Part shown: in pieces, positions 18,098-30,010 of the stretch | Numbering within the stretch: position 1 is the stretch's first letter | Layout: the number at the start of each line of letters is the position of its first letter | DNA from: Syncephalis plumigaleata | Lineage: Eukaryota; Zoopagomycota; Zoopagomycetes; Zoopagales; Piptocephalidaceae | Assembly: GCA_025201365.1 (NCBI GenBank) | Contig: JAIXMF010000016.1 | Coordinates: 372,001 to 436,000 of the forward strand | Length of the DNA stretch: 64,000 nt | Reading direction: 5' to 3' | Made by a program: the position numbers and the translations under genes | The notes under the pieces: model-generated | Told to the model about the DNA's origin: nothing | Seen by the model: the letters and a program-made list of their open reading frames with translations, nothing else | Databases searched by the model: none

Positions 18098-19599
18098 ATG
18101 TCCTCAATGTCTAACTACTTGTGTTGTTTCCCTTGGTGGCGACTAAAGAAGCGACCATCTCGGAATCATGTGGATACCTTCAATACAACCGTCGTATTGG
18201 AGCCACCATCTGATATACTAAAAGAACCCATAGCATTATCGCCATTTGACGCGGTAATGCCATCCATCTACATGTTATACCTGTACATTTATCGTAACCC
18301 TAATCCAACTGCCGAATTCATGCCAACTGATAAACTAGTGGCAAGTCTACGTAAAACACTGGATGCCTTTCCTGTACTCTACGGTGAACTTCAAGATCTA
18401 GACGATGGACGCGTGCAAGTGATAGCACCGCCTACTACTAATGGCAATGGCATTCGTCGTGGTGTTCCAGTGACCGTAAAGCAGAGTGATCTCGACCTCG
18501 ATACACTCGAGCCATTATGGCGTTTAGATGCTATTCCATCGGAATTGATCGCAGCCGACTCATTGCCGCCCACGCGTCAATCACCGCTATTTGTCGCGCG
18601 TATCACTAGATTTGCTCGTAATAAGGCGTGGCCATTAGTGTAGCGATGCACCACACGATTACCGATGGCTACGGCCTAGTATTGTTTCTAAAGACGTGGG
18701 CTGCAAACATGCGCGATGATCCTACAAGCCCTCCACCGGTTGCTTATTACGATCCTACACTGCTCGTACCGAATGGTCCACCGACCTATGATCATCCGGA
18801 GTATCATTGGATGAAGCCCGAGTATCGTGAACAATACAATGATCCCACCTATTTCGATGCACCGCCCGCATCCACACGTACAGGCATGTTCCGTATATCC
18901 AAGGAACGCCTAATAACACTGAAACGAGAAGCAATGGAGTCACTCGACTCTATCGACACGGAACAAGAAGAAACGACACCAGAGGATACTAGTGGCAAAC
19001 CAATCAAATCGAACACACCCTGGGTCTCGACGAGTGACGCGCTAGCTGCTCTTATATGGCGAGCAGGTATTCGTGCCAATGGACATGCTCCCGAGAAACC
19101 GTCGCATATCCACCTGTCGCTTAACGGGCGTTCTCGTTGGGAACCACCATTGGCCGATGGGTTATTCGGTAATGGCACCTTTCGACTTGGTCCACGATTG
19201 AGTACGGCCGATCTACTCACGAAACCTATCGGACATGTCGCCTATCAAATACGTAAAGAATCCGAGAAGATGACCGGTGCCTATTTGCAATCGACTATCA
19301 ATCTAAAGGCCACGCTCGTTGGACAACGAAATAAAGTGAAACATGCGCTACCCATCAACATTGGTATCGACTTTAGTATTACGAATGTGGTCGCATTAAA
19401 TGTTTACGAACTCGATTTCGGCTATGGAAATCCTGTTTGTTTCCGTTTACCTGTGGGATTACGCGAGGATAGAGCTTCCGTTATACCGGCACCAAAGTCA
19501 TTCGAGGGTGTCGAGGTGATTATTACATTGACGTCAGATGCGTTTAGTCGTCTATTGATGGATACTGAATTCACTCATTATGCTCAGTTCACTGGATGA
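18098..19599 (+). CDS. BAHD/trichothecene-acetyltransferase-like acyltransferase
   Basis: This is a CoA-dependent O/N-acyltransferase of the transferase family (PF02458 type). The catalytic HXXXD is in AMHHTITDGYG, and the structural DFGWG motif appears near the C-terminus as LDFGYGNP. The N-terminal half contains the PSIYMLYLYIYR and LRKTLDAFPVLYGEL segments expected in the first lobe. The length, about 500 residues, fits the family. Just before the HXXXD the frame slips by one base (AATAAGGCGTGG, where an extra G would give KGVAISVAMHHT). The protein has no signal peptide and is probably cytosolic. The acyl acceptor cannot be told from sequence. It is intronless. Confidence 0.85.
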
Positions 19600-19890
19600 T
19601 AGAAGAAGGAAAGAAAGATAGCATTAGGCGATCATCTAGATAGACTTGTTATATTTTACTAATGTATTATTATTATTATTCCTATGAATTTGTAACATGA
19701 ATAAGATATTTATTACTTCAGATATGAATAAAAGATATAGATATATATATTATAACAGACTAATAACTACTACTACTAATACTAATACTAATACTAGGCA
19801 TAAAACAATAAAGTATCATCATTATGCTATCATTCATAAAGTGTATAAGCAATAATGCAAATCATTAGTATACGTTATAGATCTACTCAT

Positions 19891-21713
19891 TCAATTAATG
19901 GCACTTACAGAAACTGGAAACGAGGCCTGCCGTATTTGGTGCACGATGCAATTGAGTGGAGTTGGTCTTGCTACTCGAGTTATTACGCGGTGACAGCATG
20001 GACGGTGTACCAGGATGGATAGACGACGACGTATGGAGGTGGTCGGTGGTTTCACGGGTTCTTTCACTACCGTGGGCTGCTCGTAATCTTGAGCCAACAC
20101 ATCTACCAGCTGTCTATTCTCCATAATACGTGATAGAATTTGTTGACGTACAGCGTGAGTGCTTTATTTCATCTTTGGCCGCCTTCATTTCACTCTTTAA
20201 TCGATCGTTTTCATTAATAAGTCCTATATTGATCAATCAAATAAATAGTTAATAAATGTATGAATAACAAGTGTATAGACATTATCGCTTACGTTGTTCT
20301 AATGATCCCATTAGACCGGGTGCCGATCCACGACGAGGTGAGCTAGGTGGTGACATGGCTCGGGTAAGTTCAGCGGCTAGATCAATACCCAATCCATTGT
20401 GGAAGTATTAGTAGTAGTAGTAGTAGGTAGTGGGTCGTTCGTGCTGCGAGCCCTAAGTCATTCATTATATTAGTACATAGAATAACCATACTAGATCGAT
20501 GACATACCTCGGAAATGGAGCGTAGCATGAAATCACCATTCATCGTTCTCTCCTGTAACAGTATTTGATAGGACTCGTTGTCCTCTTGTAATGATTGATT
20601 CATGTTTTTTAGCTGTTTAATCTCGTTATCCAGAATGGTAATGCGTATTGCTTGCGCTTCGTACTGTTCATTAAGCCTAATGGCACTCTTATGATCCTAG
20701 ACAGACAAATAAACAAACAGATTAGTATCCATAATATTATGATTACTACCATTGCTTACTTGTTCAATTTGCTCGCGTAACTCCATAATAAGTTTATCCT
20801 GTTCACGAATATTCTTGCGTGCCGTGTTCAACTCGCGCTGTTGTGCATCCAATAGTGGCGATGTAGTCTCATGGTCATCGATCATTTGACGAGTGCCTAT
20901 CACATAATGAAATAATCGTAATCATAATGAGCAGGTTAATTAGTTAGTTAACGCATCAATAGCACAGAAGCCATTCATCGCCCTTGACACTTACGTGCTT
21001 GCTGCTCTTGCTGGGTTTCTAGGGCACGATGTAGCTGCCGTTGTAGCGTTTGTAGTTGCTCTTGATAGCTAACCTCCTTTTCCATCCAGACTGCACGCTC
21101 CTTTTCTATCATTTTCACCTGTAACTCATTGTTAGTCAACGGCAATAGAAATGGCAATAGTAGTAATAGTGCAGTGCGACCACGTTCGCAGATACTTGCC
21201 TCTTTCTGATGCAATTTTTCCGCTTCTCGTTGACGCCTAGCCACCACTTGCACCTCCTGTCGAAGCGAATCATTTTCCTGTTGATGAGCGTACAACTGCT
21301 CTTCTAGATGTTCCCGTTCGGTCTCTGCCTCTTCTAAGCTCTGTTGGAGACCTGCGATACACTATAATGGAAGCAATGTTGATAACCAACTGTAAGTATT
21401 CTCTGGAATAAGTGTGTATGCGTATATACGTATAATAAAGGTTACCTTCTGGTCATGATTAGCGTCGTCAAGTAGTTTGGCAGTTTGCTCCTTTAAATTC
21501 TGGTTTTGCAGACGAAACTTTAAGCAAAGTAACGCAACGCAAAGCATACAAATGCATACACGTGCAGTGAGTAAGGTTAGAGCAGGTTTAGTAACCAGTT
21601 TTTGCGTAACTCACGTTGTCATTCTCGAGTTGAAGTTGCTCGAGCTCCTTTGTTAAGAGCGCTATTGCGACAGGATTATCGTCAGTGGTGGTGGTGGTGG
21701 TGTGCGGTTCCAT
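19891..21713 (-). CDS. Long coiled-coil protein, multi-exon
   Basis: Exons separated by 60-100 bp introns encode heptad-rich segments: LLTKELEQLQLENDN at the start (ATG at 21711-21713), FRLQNQNLKEQTAKLL, EEQLYAHQQENDSLRQEVQ, VKMIEKERAVWMEKEVSYQ, RELNTARKNIREQDKLIMEL and IKQLKNMNQSLQEDNESYQ. These are followed by LLQERTMNGDFMLRSISE, a Ser/Pro segment MSPPSSPRRGSAPG, and a last exon with RIMENRQLVDVLAQDYEQP. The ENESYQ...ERTMNGDF stretch resembles a block I recall from conserved fungal coiled-coil proteins, but I cannot name the family. A scaffold role is inferred from the coiled coils only. The C-terminal frame is uncertain, since a Ser/Asn-rich alternative frame overlaps the last exon. Confidence 0.65.
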
Positions 21714-22942
21714 TACACTAGTAGTTTCAGTAGTAGTTCCAATAAGCAAAAAAAAGAAGAACGATTAACAAAATAAAAAGGACGGACGTATTTAAGGTGT
21801 GCGTGTGTTTGTGTGTATTTATGTTTTGTGTGTTGCCACAACGAATAAATTCAAAAAGTTGCAGTCGTGCTTGAGACCCGAATTAAGACAGTAATAGCAA
21901 ATAGTAGGATAGTACGAATAGGTAACACTAAACAATGGTAAACGTAATGTAGTATAAATGGTATTAGGGAAGAATGAGCAATAAACTAGTTGAGAATGTC
22001 CACTGCGTCTAGCACATATATGTAGATAATGCTTATATAGGCTAAAGTTGGTAGGGAAAGAAGGAGACAGTTCGTGGTAGTAGGTGTAGCAGTAGCACCA
22101 CGAATGAGCGCAAGTTAAGGCTACACAGAAGACGTTGCAGGAATATTACACGTAGATACAGTGGCCTTGTAAGTAACAAGGAGCTGAAACTGACGAACGG
22201 ACGAACGTATACCGTTTGAGAGAAAGAGAGAAAAGGCAATACAACAAACAACTCGTAATAGTAAGTGGATACTAGTGGCAATTAAAAAGAGTAAGAGAGC
22301 ACAGCCGGAGTTTTCGGTGGCAACACCCATAAAAAGCAATTAGAACAATCAATTCGGCCGAAACAGATGACTGTCACGCTGTGCTATGCTACTCATTAGA
22401 CCGTTGAACACAACCATGATTCGCTATATTATATTGACACAGATGATTAGACAGCAACAACAATGGCAAACACATATTGCTTATGAAATACATTGCATTG
22501 TTCACATTACTAGCAATCATGTACGATCTACGAATTACACACTGTACTTGATTTATTAGTTAATCACAGCAATTACTAAGGAATCTAATTGACTTGCACC
22601 GTACAAGGTGATCATTACAACAACAACAGTAACAGCATCAGAAAAAAGATGTTGGCCAACTACTAATAATATGGAACACGCCTATATTGAGTATTCTAGA
22701 CCTCATAGGTGGATAACGATATCTGCAGTGAAGATGAGCGTAAACATTGGCTTCAAATAAAGTAATAATGATACGAGAAAGACATGAAACCCATTGGTTG
22801 TCCTATTGCTAATTAACCAGTTTTATGTGGATATATTAGCCATCTCAACTGTTGTCCAGTGCTACCATGAGCATGAGCATAGCCAATTCTGTCATTATCA
22901 AAAATGAATGTGATCAGCGTATATTCATAATAGCAATTCTAC
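21714..22942. other. Intergenic between divergent genes
   Basis: About 1.2 kb separates the divergently transcribed coiled-coil and seven-helix genes. The minus-strand side (21.7-22.3 kb) is pyrimidine-rich on the minus strand, as in other leaders of this genome. The open frames at 22042-22339 (minus) are by-products of that bias. No other gene is seen. Confidence 0.4.
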
Positions 22943-24417
22943 ATGCTGAATAGCCATCCTAATCCTACACGTGTTGAAACCACCGGTGAACGATACCCCA
23001 CGCTATTAGGCTCGCTGGCCACATACGAGACCTTTAATAAATCATTCAGTTTTAGTAAGTACAGGTTGAACTTTTCATTTACTCGCCTTCTTTCTTCTTA
23101 TCGTCACCGCCACTACCTTCGTTCCAGTTCTCGTTCTTGTTCTCATTATTTTTATCGTCGTCTTCGTCTTCTTCTTCTTCTTCCCATTATCAGCATTGCG
23201 GTCAATCTTTTTTCTTACATTCAATGATTGTGCAGGAGCACATCCTAAAACGATTATCATGACTTTGGATGGACAGTTGCCCATGCTTGAAATAAGCAGC
23301 TCCCTCACGATCACCCTTCAAATCTTTATTGTCATCTATGTAGTATTGCTTATTCGTCTCATGTATAACCTACAATCCACTGCCTGTCTAATCATGCATA
23401 GTATTGTTGCCAGCACGTATAGCAGCGGGTTTATCCGCCAGTTGGGTGCGCTACTGTGCAATTTAATCCAATGTCTTGTAGGTGTTGCTGCCTTCATTAT
23501 GGCCCTGATAAGGCTGGTGACACCATGGGCTGTTGATTGTTACTGGAATATCATCGTTTGTTATACGTGCATGTTTGTCGGTACCACCATGATTCTGTGT
23601 GTGTTTAGTTTCCGTGCCTATTACGCCTATGCTTGCCATTCTCATATCCGCATGATAGGCGCAGCCATTATCATCATTGATATCATCATCTCGTTCATTA
23701 CGATGGTGGTCGTCAATATGTCGATAAATGACACGCCAATACATCCGATGCGAAAACTCTTACGAACAAGTGACATGACGACGTTACGAGTATTGATGAG
23801 ACAGTGCATTCCATTCCACTGAGTCAATTATCCTGCACTACTCAAACACCGATGAAATGGGTTATCGCCTATTTCTTTACAGATAGTATCGCTATCATCC
23901 TGCTATTTGGCATGTTCCTATTGTCGGCCTATCGACAATGGCGGATCAACCAGCATCACGGTCGAACGGCCGCTGCTGAATTATTCAACGTACTATTGTA
24001 TAACGGCATACTGGACTCATGGCCATTGTTATAGTGAATGCAATCAATCTATGGCTACTTACCATTACGCATACGCAAAACGAGCAAATCCTAGCTCGAT
24101 CACTGAACTGTAAGTAGCACTTCGTGAAACATGAGTATGACTGCTAATAATCTTACTGGTGTTTAGTTGTTGTTGCTTCTTCAGTGGCCACTTTACAGTT
24201 CAAGCCACCGCCATCTGCTGTTGAAATACGGCATGGTCTCAACATATCAAAAGCTCGCAAGGATGAGCAATCAAATCGATGCGAGCATAAACACAGTGAT
24301 GATAATGATAATGACACGATATTCAACAGTTCAACCGTATTAATACATCAACACAACAGCAATACTACCATTTCTACTCATTCGCAAGTTGCTTCTTGCG
24401 TAGACAAACATGATTAG
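22943..24417 (+). CDS. Seven-helix membrane protein, receptor-like (first of a tandem pair)
   Basis: Exon 1 (22943-23054) encodes a short hydrophilic N-terminus with a potential NKS glycosylation site. A 181-bp intron (23055-23235) joins in phase to GAHPKTIIMTLDG and seven hydrophobic segments: ITLQIFIVIYVVLLI, CLIMHSIVASTY, LLCNLIQCLVGVAAFIMAL, NIIVCYTCMFVGTTMILCVF, MIGAAIIIIDIIISFITMVVV, WVIAYFFTDSIAIILLFGMF and LMAIVIVNAINLWLLTI. After a 75-bp intron (24110-24184) a polar His/Asn/Asp-rich tail ends at 24417. The topology fits a GPCR-like receptor, but I see no class-specific motif. Two one-base slips occur, before the sixth and seventh helices. The neighbour at 25189 has the same architecture. 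Confidence 0.6.
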
Positions 24418-25188
24418 TTGATTAATAAATAAGTGTTATCTAAAAATAATGCTTAATACCTATGTTTGTACCTACGAACAAGTAGCTACAGCAATAATAA
24501 TAATAATAATAAATGCCACTTGACCATTTGTATGCACCATAAACAGGAATAGTGGCAAACTTGACAGTCACAATATAAAACAAAACGCGCGTGTATTCTC
24601 GTCAATTCCCGTTTGTAACATCGTTCCGCACTTCCCCTTGTATTTCGAGTTATTATTATTACTCCCTAACACTGCTAGCAAATGATACAGGCATGTACTA
24701 CCAGTTTTCAAGTGCTCCACTGGTTTGAACCTACTAGACAGAATAACAAACATTCTATCTGGCACATTATCCGTGAAACAATCCACTCCGTTTATCATGA
24801 CATTTTGATGCCAGTACAATTTACGATTGTTGGCTATTTGAACGCGTATAATAATTGTTTCTCGTCAGGTTGTCTCGCTTTCTTTCGCTTTCCCTCCTTT
24901 TCCCTATACAAATCATCAGACTCGCTGCATACTAATACATCTGGTCACATCTACTTGTGAAACTATCTAGCCATCATCATTTCTGCATACTTTTCTTGTT
25001 ACTCATTTATACGCCCATGGCTTATTTACCTTGCATTCCCTAATCCAATTAGCATTGTCATCATCAGCATATTTATTATTGGTATTGTACTAGCGGGCGA
25101 TTACATATTAAAGCAGCATTATCATTTACAAAAACAAAATAACAAAGCATAACAAAAAGTAAATCAGCCAGGCACTTGCGCCTAAAGT
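24418..25188. other. Intergenic between the two seven-helix genes
   Basis: AT-rich spacer with a short AAT repeat near 24.5 kb. One plus-strand frame at 24682-24960 shows no family resemblance and no splice partners. I see no gene. Confidence 0.4.
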
Positions 25189-26159
25189 ATGGATTGTCAT
25201 GCTGAATTCACATTATCTCGTAATACTATTCCCTCGTCATTCTTGATCATTCTATTTAGTACGTTGACATTGGTTCGCTACACGTTGAATACCTGGACGG
25301 TATTCTCGGTGATGTTTAGACAAGGGACAAAACTGATGATTGTCATATTCCTGGTCACGTCGATATTCAGCACGGTACATTCGGCGATTCTTCTCTTCCA
25401 AAGAACGATCATCCTTAAAATTGATTGCAATAACATCCTACTCAATCATTCCATCTCGATGGTGGTGTGCACATCCACCATCATTGGCTTGTTGTTTCGG
25501 CGCGCGCTACGTACATCGGCCCATGGTAAATTCGTCAATGCGTTTTGTTTGGTCTGGATCTCCGTCACTATATGCCTAGGCGTTGGTTACTACTTGGAAA
25601 CGGAAGTTTTCGAATCATCCAATGAAATCTGTCATGTTCACTTTAAGGCGGCGTGGCTTAGCGCAAAGTTAATCGTGCATCTGATGGTACTTATCATGCT
25701 GACCGGTATCTATTTCGTCATTCTAAAAGAAGCCATGAAGGACGTCAACAATGCATATCCCAATGGTGTGCTCGCTAAGGAACGATTGCCATACGCGCTA
25801 TGCGTAACATCGGTCGGTATTATCTCCACTACACTTGTCATGTGGAATATGCACGGTGTTAACAACAGTTTATTCTTTATCGGCGAATGTAAGTGCTACG
25901 AGTGATACGCTAAGTACTGTCATCATCATTTCAACGTCTAATCAATGACATGTTCGCTACTGTAGCTGTCATTAATTCAACGCTTATTTGTTTCATGTTG
26001 AAACGTGATTGTCAACAAGCAATGAAGGAGAAGGCATTGCTATTAGAAAAGTCGATCTCTCATGGAGTAGTACGCGTTTCCACGGAAGGACCGGTAGTAT
26101 TCGAGGGAGGAGCAATTGTCGCTCTAAGAACATCGGCATCTCACCAAGCATTTCCTTAG
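25189..26159 (+). CDS. Seven-helix membrane protein, receptor-like (second of a tandem pair)
   Basis: Two exons (25189-25888 and 25966-26159, 77-bp intron) join in frame to give about 297 residues. Seven hydrophobic segments are visible: SFLIILFSTLTLVRYTL, KLMIVIFLVTSIFSTVHSAIL, ISMVVCTSTIIGLLF, FCLVWISVTICLGVGYYL, LIVHLMVLIMLTGIYFVIL, LPYALCVTSVGIISTTLVM, and one that spans the splice (SLFFIGESVINSTLICFML). A cytoplasmic-looking tail, KRDCQQAMKEKALLLEKS, follows. The frame is clean. Layout and order match the upstream neighbour, so the pair probably arose by an old duplication, although sequence identity looks low. Function is unknown; a GPCR-like sensor is inference from topology. Confidence 0.65.
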
Positions 26160-26577
26160 ACCATCCCACCTATTCACAGTAGCCAGCTAATGGATAGAAC
26201 AAATGATTGGACAGCATTAGGGCACGTACCCGATTGATATTGGGTAGACATTCATTAGCCGTAGTAACATATGCATCGTACATACTTTTATACTTTTAAT
26301 CTATTCATTTCTCTATATATATATATATACTATTTAGACCTAGTGTCTTCTCCTGCATTGTAAACTATTTTCATTATTTCATTTAAGAATAGCATGGACA
26401 TTGAATGTCATTGACTGAAAAGACGAGAAACAATAAAATTTAATTCGATAAGTCGCAATAAGTAATATGCTATCCATTAGAACAATGCAAATTAGCCATA
26501 GCTGTACAGTTGGAATAGAACATCATCATCATCATTATAATAATAATAATAGATTCAGAATCAAAATTGATCCGCTA
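26160..26577. other. Convergent 3' region
   Basis: AT-rich sequence with AATAAA and TA-dinucleotide runs between the convergent 7TM and SLC35 genes. It presumably holds both polyadenylation regions. No gene is seen. Confidence 0.5.
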
Positions 26578-28427
26578 TCATCTTTGCTCGTCACCTTTAC
26601 GTGCCAATTCCACAGCACTATGAATATCGTCGTCATCGTCATTATTATCATCGAAAGCATCGGCTGCCGCGAAATATACAGCATCCTCGCCAAATGTTCG
26701 CTCCACCACTTGTCGATATCCCTCCATATAGGCGGCCTCATCTTCCGCCGCTTGTTGACGAATCTTAAGCCAGTTGTACGTACCAATACCTACCATCGTC
26801 ACGAATAGGCCGAATAGATTCAGTGCGGTAAGACGATCACCGAACACCAAGGTCGACACAACAATCGTCAGTACTTCCTGTAATCGATAGTATTAGTCGT
26901 TGGCCTCCTATTCATTACCATGTCTCATATATATATATATATAGCTCACCTTGAGAATACCGCAAACTGAAAGTGTCACCACGCCAATACTACGAATAAC
27001 GACAAACTCGGACACTACCATAAAAAATGCAATAAACCCGCCCAGCGACATGTAACCGAGTGTACGGATAGTTGACCCTACTGAAGAGAAAAAGCCGGAA
27101 GAAAGCATGCCGCCCTCTAGACAAATAGCCACGACCAGTAGGCACAAAGCCATTACAGGAGACAACAGCATGACCGATGCTATCGGATGTTGACGATGAC
27201 CATGCCCTGATGCAGTAGCGCCATTACCTCCAGTAGCAGACCTACTGGAACTAGTTGATACTCGACTATTTCCGCCATGAGCTCGTCTACTTAGTTGCGA
27301 GGAGGCAGCCGGTGCTCCACCATGTCGTAATAGCATTTGCGTTAATGACCATCTTAGTCCACCCATCAATGCTGCGAGCATCACTTGAATAAATCTGCCG
27401 TGTCAGTTAGCATCATTATCATTATTAATGAGAGCGATAGTTTACATGTACTTGCCCTGTTAGTTCGAAATCAGTTTCATCGGCTACCATCATGAGGACG
27501 CCGATGGATATTATGGAGATGACCACGATCAATGACATTCGCGGCTTTTCTAGTCGGAAAAGAAACGCGAAAACTAAAACAAACGCCAGACTAGATGATT
27601 TACACATGGCTAGTACGATAGATAGCGTTAGTAGTCAATACTTCACTCGTATAATGTCAACTAGCCTACTATAGAAGGAGAGCGTTATCGTTTTCAGACT
27701 AGAATTCGATAGGCCAATGTCAAGTCCAGTGGCAACGGCACATGGTACGACGCGCTTACTAATGATGATGATGATGATAATGCCAACTAGTATGAGTATA
27801 ATCTAGCAGTAAGATGCTTGCCGTGATTGACCACTTACCTGAACTCCTTGACGCCCATTCGATATCGAGGTCGTAGATGTGGCCATATCGTCAAACAACT
27901 TAATGCCAGTACAAATTGGATAACCTGATGCATACTCGTCGTGAACAACGGATAGTGGAACCCATACTTTTTAGGATCAAACATCCACTTATTATAGAGG
28001 GAAAGCAACGTAGAAAGAGTATACCTAGGTGAAATAGAACGACGGAGAAAGCAATAACAGCAATAAATACTATGAATACATATTGGCTACATATATATAT
28101 ATATATATGCCTAGTGGTGTCTAATTACCAGGCGCCTATAAAGAATATATTGGACATTTGCGAACGCCAAAACGCGCGTCCACCTATACACCAGTCAAGT
28201 CCCGGTGGCTCGCTCTTTGACTGTGTGTCCTGTAAACGACGGTAACGAGCCAGCTCTTTAACGAAATCTCCTTCGTCGTCGTCATTGCTGTCCATGATAA
28301 GATCGTCATCTGTATCGCTGTGATTCTCTAGGGGAGTATTGGCTACGTAATTATTAGGCTGCCGCGTAGTCAACGAGGATAAGCCTAGCTCATCTGCAGA
28401 CGTTTCATCGATAGGAGGTGACGACAT
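26578..28427 (-). CDS. Nucleotide-sugar/triose-phosphate-type transporter (SLC35C2/Ymd8-like)
   Basis: This is a ten-helix drug/metabolite superfamily transporter, likely Golgi or ER. Six exons (28129-28427, 27839-28024, 27670-27758, about 27.44-27.61 kb, 26950-27384, 26578-26877) give an acidic N-terminal tail and then YTLSTLLSLYNKWMFDP, VVPCAVATGLDIGLSNSSL, TMCKSSSLAFVLVFAFLFRLEKP, VMLAALMGGLRWSLTQMLLRHG and VLTIVVSTLVFGDRLTALN, all SLC35C2-like landmarks. A Glu/Asp-rich cytosolic tail ends ELARKGDEQR. The donor of the fourth exon fits only if one G is missing from a GG run, the same kind of slip seen in genes further left. The substrate cannot be predicted; GDP-fucose is suggested for animal relatives. 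Confidence 0.85.
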
Positions 28428-28854
28428 ATTGTCGCCTCTAGACTAGAACTAACTAGAACGCTAAGTGACGAGATGAGGATGAAAACGAATAATAAGCGTG
28501 GAAATATAGTGGACAATAGAATGCTGCGTCATCGAGGATAATACACGCACATATATTTCTTTATCCTACTTTTCTTATTTATTCTTTCCTTACTCGCAAT
28601 ACCACGCAGTTAAACTAACCGCACTAACACATAGAACTAGTATATTTATTCAAGTAAGCAAGCATGTATATATACCAGTAACGCGACAGGCAAGCACCGC
28701 GCAGATTAGTGCCTTGAATGTCGCATTTACGCTGTAAATAAACAAGAAAACAAGCAATTCGTTACTTTTCTAGTATGTAATGGTAAAATAAAAGCATTCA
28801 CACGTAGAAATAACAAAGCAGTACACTGTACATATACTCTAGCGTAAAAAAACA
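28428..28854. other. Intergenic upstream of the SLC35 gene
   Basis: AT-rich promoter-side DNA between the SLC35-type gene (minus) and the LINE insertion. Nothing recognisable beyond short pyrimidine runs. Confidence 0.4.
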
Positions 28855-28874
28855 CGCCACAGCCGGCGGCTTTT
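28855..28874. repeat. LINE target-site duplication, left copy
   Basis: The 20-bp sequence CGCCACAGCCGGCGGCTTTT occurs here and again at 29733-29752. The two copies bracket the LINE exactly, as left by target-primed reverse transcription. Confidence 0.85.
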
Positions 28875-29732
28875 TTTTTTTATTATTATTATAATCCTGG
28901 GCCGTAGCCTAATTTTATTTAATAAAGAAGACATGGCACAAGATCGCGTAAATATACAATACAATAGTTGTAGTGGAAGTTAGGTAGGTGCTGGACATAC
29001 GTGGCTGTTAGGATAATGGGATCGTGTGGAACTTCAACGTTCCTGTATTCGGCAGCCCGCCAGGTTCAAAGGTGAACCATTGGCATTGAATTTTTGTCCA
29101 GGTTTTTTGGAATGTACTGACGGATTTGTGTCGTATAGCGTGACGTAAATCCGCTTCTATTTTCGATTTTATGGCTGATTGCCATCTAGCAAGGATCGTA
29201 ATACTAGGTGACGTGACTTGGCGTAACGCGTGCTCCACTTTTGCTCGATGGACTTGCCATACTGCTAGTGCGTGAAAGAGGCTGACGTTTGGCACATGTG
29301 ATTGCCATTTTTGTAGGCCGTTCGTAATATCGTGTATGTTAAGCGATGTGTCTGTCGGGTGATTCGGCGCGATCGCTTTAAGGAAGAATGTTGCTAGTTG
29401 CCAGAATTCTGTTATGCGAGGGCATTCTAGAATAAAATGACGTTTCGTTTCTACGTGTTCTTGACAAACTGTACACATGTTAGAGTGACCTGGAATGATG
29501 TGCATCATTCTATCCCCCGTGAGGATCGCTGCGTGTTGAAACTTCCACATGTACGAGCTGTGCTTTGGCTCGATTGCTTTGTCGAACGTCTGGGACCATT
29601 CCATCATCGATGGGGAATCGTTCTGTATTTCTTCTTGGGTGTACCATCTTTCGGTTCTTGGTGGCGTGGTTTCCTGGTCACATTGAAACAGGCGGCCGAT
29701 TTTCGGTTTATAGAGGTCCAATTTGGTGTCTG
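28875..29732 (-). mobile_element. 5'-truncated non-LTR retrotransposon (LINE), with the C-terminal part of ORF2
   Basis: The insertion is oriented on the minus strand. It begins inside a coding frame (at 29732) and ends at 29008-29010 with a stop, after about 237 codons. The protein contains the reverse-transcriptase zinc-binding motif CTVCQEHVETKRHFILEC (CX2CX8HX4C), preceded by SYMWKFQHAAILTGDRMMHI, a layout typical of LINE ORF2 C-termini. A 130-bp 3' UTR leads to a (TAA)n plus poly(A) tail, seen as TTTT...ATTATTATT on the plus strand at 28871-28892. A 20-bp target duplication flanks it. The RT and endonuclease domains are missing, so the copy is dead on arrival by 5' truncation. The remaining frame is undamaged, suggesting a recent event. 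It lies 55 bp upstream of the 5S gene. Confidence 0.85.
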
Positions 29733-29752
29733 CGCCACAGCCGGCGGCTTTT
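29733..29752. repeat. LINE target-site duplication, right copy
   Basis: Exact second copy of CGCCACAGCCGGCGGCTTTT, adjoining the truncated 5' end of the LINE. Confidence 0.85.
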
Positions 29753-29807
29753 CATGTTAGCAAAATATACAAAGTAAGAATGAGGTGCACATAACCAAAA
29801 ACATTTC

Positions 29808-29925
29808 AACTACGTTCATAGCGCCTGAAAAGCACCGGATCCCGTCCGATCTCCGAAGTTAAGCCAGGCCGCGCCCCCTTAGTACTGCGGTGGGAGACCA
29901 CGCGGGAATCTCGGGTAATGTAGTT
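29808..29925 (+). rRNA. 5S ribosomal RNA
   Basis: A 118-nt sequence whose ends pair (AACTAC with GTAGTT) contains the universal 5S blocks AAGCACCGGATCCCGTCCGA, CCGAAGTTAAGCCAGGC and TAGTACTGCGGTGGGAGACC, then GGGAATCTCGGGT. The second and third blocks match the internal control region bound by TFIIIA. The gene is dispersed rather than in an rDNA repeat. No run of four T follows it: only ten bases separate it from the tRNA-Glu gene, so it may share that gene's terminator. Confidence 0.95.
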
Positions 29926-29935
29926 ACAACAACCA

Positions 29936-30007
29936 TCCGCATTCGTCTAGTGGTTAGGATATGGCGCTCTCACCGCCAGGGCCGGGGTTCAATTCCCCGA
30001 TGCGGAA
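29936..30007 (+). tRNA. tRNA-Glu (anticodon CTC)
   Basis: A 72-nt gene with acceptor stem TCCGCAT/ATGCGGA, discriminator A, a D-arm with A box TCTAGTGGTTAGGA, anticodon stem TGGCG/CGCCA around loop CTCTCAC (anticodon CTC, reads GAG), and T-arm CCGGGGTTCAATTCCCCG (B box GGTTCAATTCC). It has no intron. The gene starts 10 bp after the 5S gene. Confidence 0.95.
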
Positions 30008-30010
30008 TCC

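Noticed and set aside
22042-22339. Overlapping minus-strand frames as a membrane protein
   Set aside because: Leu/Phe/Ser-rich peptides follow directly from the pyrimidine bias upstream of the coiled-coil gene.
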